Shown: piece by piece, positions 12,201-23,052 of the stretch
Position numbering within the stretch: the first letter of the stretch is position 1
How the letters are laid out: each line of letters starts with the position of its first letter
Assembly (NCBI GenBank): GCA_920105805.1
Contig: CAKKTI010000143.1
Span: forward strand, 15,883 to 45,747
Source of the DNA: Condylostoma magnum
Lineage: Eukaryota > Ciliophora > Heterotrichea > Heterotrichida > Condylostomatidae
Length of the DNA: 29,865 nucleotides
Reading direction: 5' to 3'
The notes under the pieces: model-generated
The model's input: only the letters and a program-made list of their open reading frames with translations
Databases searched by the model: none
Told to the model about the DNA's origin: nothing
Position numbers and translations under genes: made by a program

Positions 12201-13232
12201 GTCTAATGCTCGTACACGAGCATGTTTTCCACTTAATTCTCCAAAAGGCTTCGCCTTTCCTGACTTCTAACCTTATGGCTCTAGCAATTTCCCTAGTTTC
12301 CATAGATAAATTTTACCATCTAGAGCTGCTGTAGCTATGCAATAAGGTTTCTTTATTTCTATCGCATCCATTACCGGCTTTGTATGACCTAGAAGAGTTA
12401 AAACATTGTTAAAGCTTTTAGGGTCCCAGAAACGTAGGCTAAAATCGTCTGAAGAGGTCATTCAAATGTCATGATCTTCGAAATATCAGACTCCATAATT
12501 ATTGAAATCTGTTTTTATTGGTTATCCCAACTACCTAAACCCGTGGCCTTCCTTCTCAAACAAATACAGTCTTTTATCACTTCCCGATACCAAAAACTAA
12601 TACCTTTTCTCACAATACGCAAAATCTAGTACAAATGCCTGAAACGAGAAAGTAGGAGTCAGTGCTAATTTAACTTCACTTTACAAGTTATACAGTTTCA
12701 CTTATTAGCCAGTGGTTTCAGAAACAGCCACAAATTCTAAATTATTGAAATACCTGATTTTATTTATAATTCCAACATGCAGCGATCTATCAATCTACTT
12801 ACTCATTTGATATCTCCTGGACTTATGCGACTAGGCTAGTTCCATGATCTCAGCCACAGTCAACTCCTTTTCCTCATTTCTATCCTTGGCCTACTGACTC
12901 ATAACAGCATCTATTATATACTAAGTAAACTCAGACCACTCCATATGCTCATCTCCGTTTATATCAATTTCCTGGAATAAATAATAAAGCCCTAGAACCA
13001 GCTCAGCTCGCTCCTCTGGGGCAACTGTCATTGCACATTTCATAAGTCATACAAAATTATGCAATTCTATACCATCAGGATGCTCGTTAAACTCTTCCTC
13101 TAAGGCTTCCAACTTCTCCTTATCCAGCATCATCATCAGACGCTCTGCACTGTATTTTGATTGTTACGGCTAAAATGGCTCCTCTGACATTTCTCCGGTT
13201 TTTGTATTACTTTGAATTGGGGGGTTTGACAT
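9234..13232 (-). CDS. EF-hand and WD40 repeat protein, WDR49/CFAP337-like, 1332 aa
   Basis: One continuous frame of almost 4 kb from ATG 13232 to TAA 9236-9234 (TAG follows two codons later). The N-terminus has a canonical EF-hand loop at residues 90-101 (DINGDEHMEWSE). Next come many WD40 repeats with recognisable ends such as LRFWDP, IYLWKL, VRIWDV, VSIWDFE and IKIWSFE. After about residue 1000 the chain becomes charged and basic without repeats. TGA encodes Trp at repeat positions, for example CWDSAIRIYD and REWKAH. The order EF-hand, then two WD40 propellers, is that of WDR49/WDR64, axonemal proteins (CFAP337 in ciliates), so a role at the ciliary doublet microtubules is inferred. No intron. 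The start is divergent from the pseudokinase gene, 174 bp away. The C-terminal 100 residues could be shorter if an earlier TAA/TAG ends it. Confidence 0.8.
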
Positions 13233-13406
13233 ATTTTACACTTAAGCGGATTGGAGTGTTATATAACAAGTAGACAAAAAATACTACTTTTATATAATCA
13301 GTTATAAATTAGAACAGTTTTTTACGATGTGACGTCCATTTTAGTAATTTTAGATTTTTAAACACCATCTATTTCATTATAATTTTTAATATACGCGTAA
13401 ATCGAC
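13233..13406. promoter_or_regulatory. Shared divergent upstream region
   Basis: The 174 bp between two divergent ATGs (WDR49-like, minus; pseudokinase, plus) must contain both 5' leaders and promoters. It holds AT-rich TATATAA-like strings near 13262 and 13293 and a TGACGTC motif near 13331, a match to the CRE/bZIP consensus that may be chance. No element has been shown to act. Confidence 0.4.
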
Positions 13407-14855
13407 ATGGATACATCATCTACAGAATCCTCCAGATTGTTTTATGACGAAGATGAAGATATGGAGATTGAAAATTCCAAACAGATTTACGATGAGTTCA
13501 ACATAGCAGAGAGTTCTCCAGATGGAAACTTTTTAAGGTATAATTAATTACTTGGAGAAAAATCTTACATTAGAGTATTCAAAGGCCAGGATACAGAAAG
13601 AGGCTGTGAAATAGCCTGGAAGATAGTCAACTTATAAGGACTTCCCTCTGAGAAAATACAGGCCATACTTAACGAATTGGCTCGAAGTAATCAGGTGGTT
13701 CATGAAAATCTAATTGATTTTATAAACGCCTGGATCAACCCTGAAAAGTAAAATTTGGTAGTAATAAATGAGTTGATTGTGGGAAATCCGCTTAATTGTA
13801 TTCTAAAGCGAATGGGGCGTCCGAAACTTTGCTTAATCAAGAATTGGTGCCGTGGGATTTTGAAAGGACTGAAATACCTGCATACACAGTCTCCTCCTAT
13901 AGTGCATAAGCATCTTAAGCCTTAGAATATTTATATAACGGCTGATCGAGGAATGCCTAAAATCGGGAAGTTTGGATTAGTAACTGAGGATTTTTACTAG
14001 GATTTAATTCCTACAATTAACCCAGAGTATATAGATCCTGCTATAATTTCAAACACTAGCTAAATATCAGCCGATATTTACTCACTAGGAATGTGTATAC
14101 TTGAAATGTGTACTGGGAAATCCCCTTATCACTATTGTAGTGATATTACAGATGTTTATAATAAAATTTTATCCGGAGAAAAACCCTTAGGATTGTAATG
14201 AATCGCTAATGTGTAAGTAAGGGAGTTCATTGAGCTGTGCTTGCTACCGGATGCTATAAGACCTACTGCTCAAGATTTGCTAAAGCATAGCTTTCTTAAA
14301 ATTGACGAAACAGATACGACATTGTCTAAGCATGTTAAGTTGCATAAAAAATAGCAGAATGCAATAGAAGTAAATGATAAATTAATGATTAAGATGTCCT
14401 TTAAGATAGGTTAAAAGTATTAGAATGTGAAATTTCCGTTTTATTTGTAGTTTGATACAGCTCAGAATGTAGCAAAAGAAATGTGTACTTAGCTGAATAT
14501 AAAGTCTTTGCATTCTAACAAAATATAGAAGCTAATATAGGACAAAATCGATGTTTATAAAAGTAATTTAGAAAGAAAGTCAGATAGTAGTAGCGATGAA
14601 GATGATACTGATTTCATCTTTCCCGGGCAATTGAAAAGAGGAGTTAATTGTTTCCCCAGGGAAGTTAAATTTATGAAAAAGATATTAGCACACATTTTTC
14701 ACGTTCAGCCCTCAAAAGACGGATTCTTTGGCAAAAAGACAGAAAGCATGGTGAAGAAATACCAAATACAGGAAGGATTATTACCAGACGGTATAATAAC
14801 ACACGGATTATGGGACAAGCTACTTTATCTTAATAGTAAGTCTTATATTTCTTAG
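13407..14855 (+). CDS. WNK/NRBP-like pseudokinase with C-terminal peptidoglycan-binding-like domain, 482 aa
   Basis: Frame from ATG 13407; TAG 14853-14855 is taken as the stop because about 100 codons before it lack any stop-type codon (TAA 14889 is an alternative). The start SPDGNFLRYNQLLGEKSY resembles the WNK/NRBP kinase opening (DGRFLRY). The β3 lysine lies in AWK (70-72). Catalytic motifs are broken: HRD is HKH (167-169) and DFG is KFG (188-190), and the activation segment reads NPEYIDPA. It is therefore a predicted pseudokinase, as NRBP is in animals. An acidic Ser-rich linker (SDSSSDEDD) leads to residues 420-475, which match the PG_binding_1 fold: VKFMKKILAHIF, DGFFGKKTESMVKKYQ, GLLPDGIITHGLWDKL. 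This domain binds cell-wall peptides in bacteria; in a ciliate its ligand is unknown. This pairing is not one I know. Confidence 0.75.
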
Positions 14856-14977
14856 TATTCTGATAAAATTAACCAGTGTAATAAAAAGTAACTTCTTTTG
14901 TAAATGATTAGTTTTTACTCTTATAGGAGTGCATTAGATAACAATATAAAACTTAGTTACCTACAATTCAACATAAA

Positions 14978-15559
14978 ATGTCTAATAAAAAGGTAGCTTT
15001 TATGACAACATTTAAGCCGAGCAAACCAGATCCTCCAATGCAGCCTCGCAATGAATTTTAAAATCACAAACCACGAAAAAGAACTCCAGAACGTTGGGTT
15101 TCTGTTAGCACAATGACCTGCCGCGATTTTAGTAAAAACTCATACAACTATAAAGAAAGATGCAGTTAATTATCAGACTAAGGCAGAGTTTACCCTCTCC
15201 CTTAAACACTAAAAAACCTAACGATGAATGATAACAAATACCAAAATGAACAGTTAAGACATTTGAATCTGCAAAATCGCCTTAATAACAGTAATAAATC
15301 AATAAATTAATCAAATTGAGCAAGTTCTAAAGCCTTTCTAACTACTTCAGACGATTTGTCTACTTAAACCAAGCCAGATCTATTACCTAGAGCCTTATCA
15401 GATGTTTAGAATATTATAGAAAGCACTGAGAAGGTGATATAAGAGGACATAAATCAACGTCTAAGAAAACTAAACCAACATTTGAAGGAAGTGGCCTCTA
15501 GAGTGCCTTCTGAACGTTTTACAACAACCTACAAATCTAGTTTTACTAAAAAATCTTAA
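14978..15559 (+). CDS. Small basic hypothetical protein, 193 aa
   Basis: Frame from ATG 14978 to TAA 15557-15559; the last 44 codons before it contain no stop-type codon. The protein is basic and polar, rich in Asn, Gln, Lys, Ser and Thr, with short aromatic motifs (TPERWVSVST, KNSYNYKERC) and a helical stretch near residues 140-170 (NIIESTEKVIQEDINQRLRK). One TGA codes for Trp. No family recognised. It lies between two genes of possible ciliary type and only 16 bp ahead of the next ATG on the same strand; such small basic Tyr/Trp-dotted proteins are sometimes microtubule-associated, but that is only a guess from context. Confidence 0.55.
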
Positions 15560-15575
15560 AAACTTTATTTAAAAA

Positions 15576-17688
15576 ATGAGCCGGCCTTAAGACTAAGACA
15601 ATCAAAGAATAAAGAAAAACAAAGGAATGCTAGAGAAAGAAGAAATTGCATAGTACGATGAAAATGGGAAAGTGATATCAGTGTATTACAAGTACAAAAA
15701 CCCTATAATGTCTATCTTTGAAGATGATCTGTTTGCAGAGTTATATAACGCTCGGTGTCACGATACAGGTGAGCAGATTGAAGCAGAGGGTGCCAGAGCC
15801 TTTAGAGAGGAAATCCTTAAAAGGAATGACTAAAACACTGAAAATATCAATTTATAAAGTACTAGATTGGGTATCAACTCTATTATTTCCCTAGCAAACT
15901 CATTAATGACTAGAAGACTTATGAGACTTAATTTAGCAGATAATGCGATTTCAGACTATGGAATGCATGCTGTTAAGAACATACTAGAGTACACTGATAT
16001 AGAATACTTAAATCTAGCTTCTAACATGATCTCGGGGGATGGCTTAGAAACGTTAGTAGAGGCAGTGAGTAATCACAGGTCCCTAAAAGTGTTGGATCTA
16101 GGGCTATGGCAGGGGTCAATGAGGAAGAATTCTTTAGGATTGTAGGGAGCTACTTGTCTTGCTGCTATTTTACTCAAAAACGCGTCAATTCATACACTGG
16201 TTTTAGATGATAATGATATCGGGGCAAATGGAGGAGAGTGTTTTGGAATTGCTTTGACTTAAAATCAAACTCTTAAAAGCTTAAAAGTATCTGAAAATGA
16301 GTTAAGGACTGAAGGGGCTGTTTTTATTATAAAAAATTCAGGGAAACTGGAATCTCTTGATCTATCTAAAAACTATATAACAACTTAAGCTGGGCCTGCC
16401 CTAGAACGGTTAATTAACTAATCATATTCCCTTAAAAAGCTAGTTTTGGAATACAATGAATTGCTGCCTTCTGGCTCTGAGTTTATTTCCCGTGGATTAA
16501 GGTCTAATAATTCTGTGATGCTATTAAACCTAAAGGGAAACATTCTAGGAGATGATGGTATATTTCATCTAGTGGGAACTCTTTAGAATAATAAGACTAT
16601 AAGGGACTTGAATATAGCTTTAAATGAAATTGGACCAGTTGGTGCCTCTGCTATAGCCCAAGCTTTGCCCAGTACTCGTATAAGGACTTTAAACATTTCT
16701 AAGAACTACCTGGGTGATGAGGCTGTAATAGTATTTGCTGGGATACTGGCAGGGGACGAAGGCCCCTGCAAACTACAAAAACTGCACATGGCTTCATGCA
16801 GAATCGGGGATAAAGGAGTCGAGCAGTTCTTTACTTCAATTACTGAGAATAAGTACTTATCCTGTGTTAATTTTAGTGATAATTTTATATCAGAGCAACT
16901 TGAGCCACTACTACTAGAGTGTTTAGATAACAATTACTAGCTATCCTGGGTGAAACTATCTGGAAATAGACTATCACATGCGTGTTTGTCTAGAATTAAA
17001 AAAATTTGTGAAAGGAATAAGCGGGAGTAGGAAAATGCTGAGCCTAATAGACTGAAAAACGAAGCTTATAGGTTGCAGTATGAAAGGAAAAAATTATCAA
17101 TAGCATAGGAAGCTTTAAGTAAGCAGGAAATGGAAGTTAATAAAGTTAAGGAAAGTAGGGATGAAATTAATAGCCAAATGGAACGAATAAGGCAAGAAGA
17201 GAAAATACGTCGTGAGTAGGAAAGGAATAAGATTAAAGAAGAGCAAGAGATGTTGCAGGACAAGGAGAATAGAATACTCAAGGCCAAAATGGAACTAGAC
17301 AGTATGAAAAGTAAGTATAAAAGGACTATTGAGGAGATGGAATATGAGTATAATGAAAAGCTAAAGAGAAAGTAAGACCTAGAGCTGGAAATACAGTAAA
17401 TTGAGGATGAAAATAGAGATTTAGACGTAAGATTATAATTAGGCTGACGTTCCTGAGCTTATAAAGGAATTAGAGGAGAAAATAGAAGCTACTAGGAAAG
17501 AAACTGCTGTTATTGAGGAAGAAACTAAATTAATGCGAAATGAAATGACTAAGGTAGAATCTGAGTTAAAGGAATATTAGTAAAAATGTAATATTTAAAT
17601 AGAAGCATAAGAGGAGGCTAATGCACCAGCCAGAGAACCGGCTAGAAAAACCGGTAAAAAGAAAGGAAAAAAGGGAAAGGGAAATTAG
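15576..17688 (+). CDS. Leucine-rich-repeat (ribonuclease-inhibitor type) coiled-coil protein, 698 aa, one 16-nt intron
   Basis: Starts at ATG 15576 (another Met at 15627). Exon 1 is 15576-17426 and exon 2 is 17443-17688, ending with TAG. Residues 90-480 are RI-type LRRs of about 28 residues, such as LMRLNLADNAISDYGMHAV, IRTLNISKNYLGDEAV and LHMASCRIGDKGVEQFF, read through several TAA/TAG Gln codons. Residues 490 to about 670 are a long charged coiled coil (KLSIAQEALSKQEMEV, REQERNKIKEEQEML). The C-terminus is a Lys/Gly tail, TGKKKGKKGKGN. The reading frame shifts across 17427-17442, and removing the 16 nt joins both coiled-coil parts (DRDLD to ADVPELIKELEEK-type heptads). LRR plus coiled coil is common in axonemal proteins, but no specific orthologue is claimed. 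Confidence 0.85.
17427..17442 (+). other. 16-nt spliceosomal intron
   Basis: GTAAGATTATAATTAG has a full GTAAG donor and a TAG acceptor. The coding frame upstream is lost exactly here and is regained in another frame after it, and removal of 16 nt restores one continuous coiled coil. Heterotrich ciliates such as Stentor and Blepharisma are known for 15-16-nt introns, so the length agrees with the suspected group. Confidence 0.85.
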
Positions 17689-17710
17689 TTAATTTTAAAA
17701 TGGATAAATA

Positions 17711-18802
17711 CTAAAAAAATCTGTTTGATGATGGCTGGCCCATTATAATCATATCAGCAAAGGGAGGAAGGCTTGCTAGATTTGAGAATTATTTTATAAT
17801 GTTTTGCTAGAAGGCCGGTTTACGCTGTTTAAAGTCATATTTTTTCTATAATTATTTTCTGGTATGTATAACATTTTCTAGTAGATTACTAGTCGGCTTA
17901 CTTTTAATTGGTCTTGTTGATAAAGGAGCTTTATTACTTGTTGATGCATTTAGAGAAATTGTTTTCCTTTTTATTGCTAGTTTGTTTTTAATTGGAGATC
18001 TAGGAGCAGATGCAGTTCTTTTATTACTAAACATATTATTGATATCATGAAATAACCTCTGTACCTTAACATCCTTGTTTTCCCGCCTAAATGGAGTTTA
18101 TTTAATACTCATTTTGGGTTTTCAAATGATGTTTTAGGATTTAGATCTTCTGGTATTGTTTTAATTAGATTTTCTTAAATGATTTAGCATTCATTTGTAG
18201 TAGCCTGGTTAACAAGTATCATGGCGTTTATCATGTAATTTTAATTAATTAAATCATGCAGATTCCGTTATAATATGTACAATGCTTTTAATCAGCCTTG
18301 AATACTCTTAAATAAGGCAACTATGTGTAAATCTGTCTATAAGTTGGAATAGACTATCATAGAATCTGTTGAATTATAAGTAGTTTCTATCATTAAAATC
18401 TACATTTGTGTCTTATCTTGCATATTCACTAGCTGTACGTTTATCTGGAACAGCTTTGAAAACATCAATAATTACGTGGTAATTAAATGCATATCATACA
18501 TGTTTTGAAAGACTCTTTAGGTGAAATGGGTTTATTGTTTTTCATAAAAACTATATTGCATCAAAAATTACTTTGTTTCTTTTAATTAGAAGCTTTTATT
18601 ATACTCTATCTATGCAATAAGTTCTCTTTTGATTATCAAGATTGTTTTATAATGATATGCTTTGCTTCCCGTTGCTAGTGCGAAGCTAAATGTCACATTG
18701 TCCCTTTTTAGCTTCTTGTAATTATAGTCATTTAGTGGAATAACGAATAGGAGAATAGGGTAGTTCCATTAGCCGTATTTCTTTTAAAATTGATTTCTTC
18801 AT
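17711..18802 (-). CDS. Degenerate EF-hand-type protein, 363 aa
   Basis: One frame from ATG 18802 to TAG 17713-17711. The N-terminal half has a helical domain (AIQFLWKTINPFHLKSLS, then FNRFYDSLFQLIDRFTH and EYSRLIKSIVHII) that recalls a divergent EF-hand-derived family seen in flagellar and apicomplexan proteins, in which the calcium ligands are mostly lost. A basic Ser/Thr-rich linker follows (SAPRSPIKNKLAIKRKT). The last 40 residues look conserved in style: FSNLASLPPFADMIIMG. TGA gives Trp at several positions, for example STKWLQLQ and ESAWFNQL. The family call is tentative. Its stop is only 22 bp from the stop of the convergent LRR gene, and its ATG is 115 bp from that of the MAPEG-like gene. 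Confidence 0.55.
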
Positions 18803-18917
18803 TTTTGTTTATACTGTTAATTTGAGGTATTTTATAAAGCAAGAGACTATAAATTCCCCTAACTAAATAGATTAATATAACCAAACATTACTAAACTTCA
18901 ATTACAATACTAATAAA
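18803..18917. promoter_or_regulatory. Short divergent upstream region
   Basis: 115 bp separate the ATGs of the EF-like gene (minus) and the MAPEG-like gene (plus). The segment is AT-rich, with a TTATAAA string near 18833 and TATAAATT near 18849. It must hold both leaders and promoters; no specific site is proven. Confidence 0.35.
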
Positions 18918-19478
18918 ATGGTGTCCCTTTTCATCCTATTACCTGTATTCGCAATATTCGAAGGAATCAACATTGCAGCTTCTTTTAAAATTGTGGATGG
19001 ATTTATCAAAGGAAGCTTACATTTACCTAGTGAACTAGCCTTCTTAACTAAAAATATCACGACTAGTAATCAAGCAGCTAACCTTGGAGCATTTTTATCA
19101 ACTTTACCCCTTACATTCTTTATCTTAATTGTCATTTTCTTCAGATTGGCATAATTTGTAACTTATATTCAGAATCCTCTCAAATCCTATTAAAATAAGG
19201 CTTTAAATGTAGCTACCCAATCAGTCAGCAATACAGTGGAGTAAACCTTGATCTTTTTACCAAACCTTTTAGTATACTCAACTTTAGGAATTGCTAGTAC
19301 AACAAATATTATTGAAATGACTGTTTTGTTTGTTGCAGCAAGATTTGTTTGGTGGGCTGGATTTTTCTTAGGAACTTTAATTAGAATTCCATTTTTAAGA
19401 GGACCTGGATTTGTACTAGGAATGGTAGTTAATGGATATTTGATTTATCTCAATGTATCCACACTACTTTTCATTTGA
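18918..19478 (+). CDS. MAPEG-like integral membrane protein, 186 aa
   Basis: Frame from ATG 18918 to TGA 19476-19478, with a TAG immediately after it. Three internal TAA codons are Gln. Four hydrophobic segments are visible: residues 1-25, 60-78, about 110-135 and 150-186. The segment NTVEQTLIFLPNLLVY followed by ARFVWWAGFFLGTLIRIPFL resembles the MAPEG family (membrane-associated proteins in eicosanoid and glutathione metabolism), where an N-x-x-E motif and an R-x-x-Y/W-x-x-G motif shape the glutathione site. Length agrees with the family (about 150-190). Trp is written TGG here and the TGA is terminal: reading through would soon leave the hydrophobic domain and enter the opposite gene. Enzyme activity cannot be assigned. 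Confidence 0.6.
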
Positions 19479-22400
19479 TAGGTTACTAACTATTACTTCA
19501 AGCAATTTTGCTGTTTCCTTTTGTATATCTTCAGTATTTAGTTGTTGTATGATGTACTATCTGTTATAAACTTAATTAATTTCTAATTATTGTAATGTGT
19601 GCAATAAACTATTAATATCAAGCTAAAGGCTAATATAGAAGATGGTAAGTGTAAAATTAATATAATAAGGAAAATATTGTATATTCATTGGTAAGAAAGG
19701 TAATAATAAATCTTATAAGTTGCATTTACCTATCTACTTTATTTCCTCTTTGGATTATTGCTGTTAACTTGAATTATTAATGATTTACTACTATTTTAAA
19801 CTCTTTTTTTACTTTTATTCATCATTTTATCCACTATCATAGTTTTCAATTATGTCTTATAATTCTTATATAGTTCTTTATTATTAATTGCGCTACTTTT
19901 TCAGCATCTTTACTTAATTCTCTGCAGTAATTAAGTCTTCATTTATGTATTATTAATTGCTTTCATATTAATCTATTTTTTCCTATTAATCAGATATTTG
20001 CGTTTTCATTTATAAAATCTAATGTAATTAATCATTGTTTTGATTATTTAATTAATGCTCTAAACTTAGTATACTATTCTTATGCTAATCTATTTTTATT
20101 TACTGTTTTTCAATCTATTCTAAATATTGCTTGTTTTATATTTGTAGAATATCTAATTACTACATAAGTTAAGCTTTTACTGCTTTTTACTCATTATCAG
20201 ATTAATTCATTATATTCTGAATTCCTTGTATATAATGATTAAAATCTGATTATTTTTCTCTTATAAATTGCAAATTTTCTAAGTCTAGTTTAGATAATTA
20301 GTTAGTTTAAATCAATTCTCTATTAAATTCCGTATTTCTAAACAATTTATGAAGTTCATATATCTAATTATCCATAGTGTATCTAATTTCCACTATTTCC
20401 TATCTTATTAAATTATTCTTTTTCGGAATAATTAGCATCAAGTCTTAAATTAAGTTAATCTTATCAAAAATCTGTAAAGTTTACTTCTTTAGTTAATATA
20501 TACAATCTTTTAAATTATTTGAAATTAGTATATCATCTTGTCTATCTATTGTTATTTCATTCATTTATGATTTTAAGCTCTCTAGACCTAATGACTTAAG
20601 CTATAAGATAATTGATCCACTTTAATCGTGCACTATTTTCCCTATTTTAGAAATATATTGGCTGATTTCCTTGATCTCATCAATCATAGGATTATTTCGT
20701 AATATCTTCATAATTTATTACTATCATTAACACATTTAATCATAAAAGATAAAAAAGTTTTGTTTAAAGGTTTTGATATCAATACAATCTTCGATAAATA
20801 AATCTGTACATAAATTATCAGCTGCTGGAAAAGAGTTAGAATATTGTTATATTTCATCAAATACTGCTTTATATTGATTGAATAAAATGCTTGTATGGGA
20901 CTGAATATTTAAAAAGTACTTATTTTACGATTACTCCTCATAAAGATTGCTAATTATATGCACAAAAGAGCAATGGTGTATTTGGTTTCTTATATTTTTA
21001 CGATAAACTTTAACTGCCTTAAATTATTCAAATTAGTTTTAATTTATCAATTCATCATGATACATTGCGTTCATATTCTCACTTTATTATCCCAAACGAT
21101 TAACTTATCTTATTACTGTTTTTACTACCTTTTTAACTTATATTATTTATTGCTACTGCATATTAATTATTTATTTTTTCTAGTTGATTTCATTTACCTT
21201 TTAATTTAGATGCTAATTTGCTACTTTTAATTCATTTTATAAGCAATTGATTAGCAAAGTATTATCTTTAATAGTAGTATCCTGCTACTCTATGCAAACT
21301 TTTTGTTGTTAATTTTATTATTCCAATTCAGTTATATATTTATTTTACTCATTAAGATCTTGCTACAATTTATTATTTATCTCTTCCATATTGTTAATTT
21401 AATATGATAATTCTAGATGTTCCTTATTATTGTCAATGCATTTTTAGCTTAAATTCACTTCCTTATTTGCGAAATCTTTCAGAACATTGAATAATGAGCT
21501 TATGTAATGCAATTTTGTTTCTATTAGATTTAGCTTACTCCAAATATCATTTTCTGTTGTTTATTATTATTATTTAGGTGGTAATATATCTTATTGTAAT
21601 TAGTTGATGTATTAAAACTAGCATTTTATCTATAAATCAAGTAATTACTCTATATCTAGCAACTTTTTATTAAACTTATTATTTCAATTAGTTTTTCCTT
21701 CATTTAATGCTTCTTTCTGGATTAGCTTTATTTTACTATAATGTTTAATATATTATTACATTTATTCAATAAGGTTATTTAAGCTATTAGAGCTAATATC
21801 TTGATTAATATCAATCTATTATATTTTGCAATTTTTATATTATCATAAGTCTTGTATAATATCAAAGCATTGATTATCATTATCTATACATTCTAATAAC
21901 GAATAAATAGTTTATTTTATATTGCTATTTTAGAATACATAATTGATTTCTTTTATATATTTCATACATTGTTAAATTGTTTGAATTTTATAGTCATCTT
22001 CTTATTGTTACAAACCGATTTTATTATATAATTATAATATTTGTTCTTTTAAAGCTATCTCTTGGTCTAACTGCTATGATTAAGTATTCTCTAATTAATC
22101 TACTTATTCCGGCACCTAATATTTAGAAGTAATCATTGAAATCTATTGATTAAGATGCTTAATTGTAGCTTGAACGTCAGTAATGAGCAAACTCAAAGGC
22201 AATTCATTATTATTTAGTATACTTAGCTAAGCATTTAATAAATTTTAGCTTCTTCTAGTCTATTTTATATTAATCACATTATCAACTTAGAGTAATTCCA
22301 TTATTTCTTTATCAATTTATTCCTTTTATAAAATTATTTCATTCATAACATTGTATTAAAAGTTTTACAACTAGATTTTTTAGATTTTTTCCTATATTTT

Positions 22401-23024
22401 TTCTTATTGTTTTTCTAGTTATCTAAGATCATATAATTAATTGGTCTAGTTATCAATGGATTAGATTTATGACTATATATCAATATTCTAATATTATGCT
22501 ACAATTTATAACCTTTAGTCAATAACATTACTACTTCTAAGTATGAAGGAAATTGCTTATTATTTAAAAATTTCATGTTTTTATAGCAATTCTACTAATT
22601 AAAACAAAAATCCTTGATTCTATTCAATATTTAACCGTCTTTGAGACTGTATATTGATTCTTTCATAAAAGAAATCTTTAATATTTTTGCTATTATATGC
22701 TATTTCTAATCTTTCTATTGTAATTTATGATAATTTAGTAAATTTTAAAAGTTGATCTCCAAACTGATTAAGCTAGTAATTCAATTTATGGAGATCTAAG
22801 TCTTTAATACATTAGTAAATCATACTCAATAGTATATTCAAACATTTTCCTTCGTTATAGTTTTTATAATAATTTTCTTTTAATAACTTTGAAAGCTTCT
22901 TATTTAGATTTGGCTCAACTTTAGAAAGTTTTTACGCTATTTTCTTAGCTTTATTCTAATATTTCTGTATTTATTATGGTAAATATCTATGTAAAGAAAT
23001 TACCTTACCTTTTGCCTACTCCAT
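19464..23024 (-). CDS. Giant glutamine-rich coiled-coil protein, 1186 aa
   Basis: A single frame of 1187 codons from ATG 23024 to TAG 19466-19464. Almost all residues are in heptad-like coiled coil, rich in Gln, Asn, Lys, Ile and Leu (for example LEKQQEKIQEKIQKIQLQ). Most of the Gln codons are TAA or TAG. Near 20735-20709 the codons ATG TGT TAA TGA TAG TAA TAA ATT ATG encode M-C-Q-W-Q-Q-Q-I-M, using all three former stops in a row. The last 31 codons before the chosen TAG contain no stop-type codon and write Gln as CAA, which supports that end. It overlaps the last 15 bp of the convergent MAPEG-like gene. A structural or centrosomal/basal-body role is typical for such proteins but unproven. 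No family recognised. Confidence 0.75.
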
Positions 23025-23052
23025 TTATAATAGAATTATATAACTGTATCAT
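23025..23052. promoter_or_regulatory. 28-bp divergent spacer
   Basis: Only 28 bp lie between the ATG of the coiled-coil gene (minus) and the ATG of the condensin gene (plus). The sequence is AT-rich with TATAAT and TTATATAA. Both 5' leaders must be tiny, or each promoter must lie within the other gene. Confidence 0.4.

Noticed and set aside
15540-15660. Intron joining the 14978 gene to the LRR gene
   Set aside because: A 16-nt gap would be needed, but no GT-AG segment of that length exists here; separate genes 16 bp apart fit better.
16706-16933. Open minus-strand frames opposite the LRR gene
   Set aside because: The plus strand encodes regular LRRs; the antisense frames are Ser-rich shadows without family features.
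20958-21209. Hydrophobic plus-strand frame of 83 codons
   Set aside because: Antisense of the AT-rich coiled-coil gene; hydrophobicity follows from reversing Gln/Asn/Lys codons.
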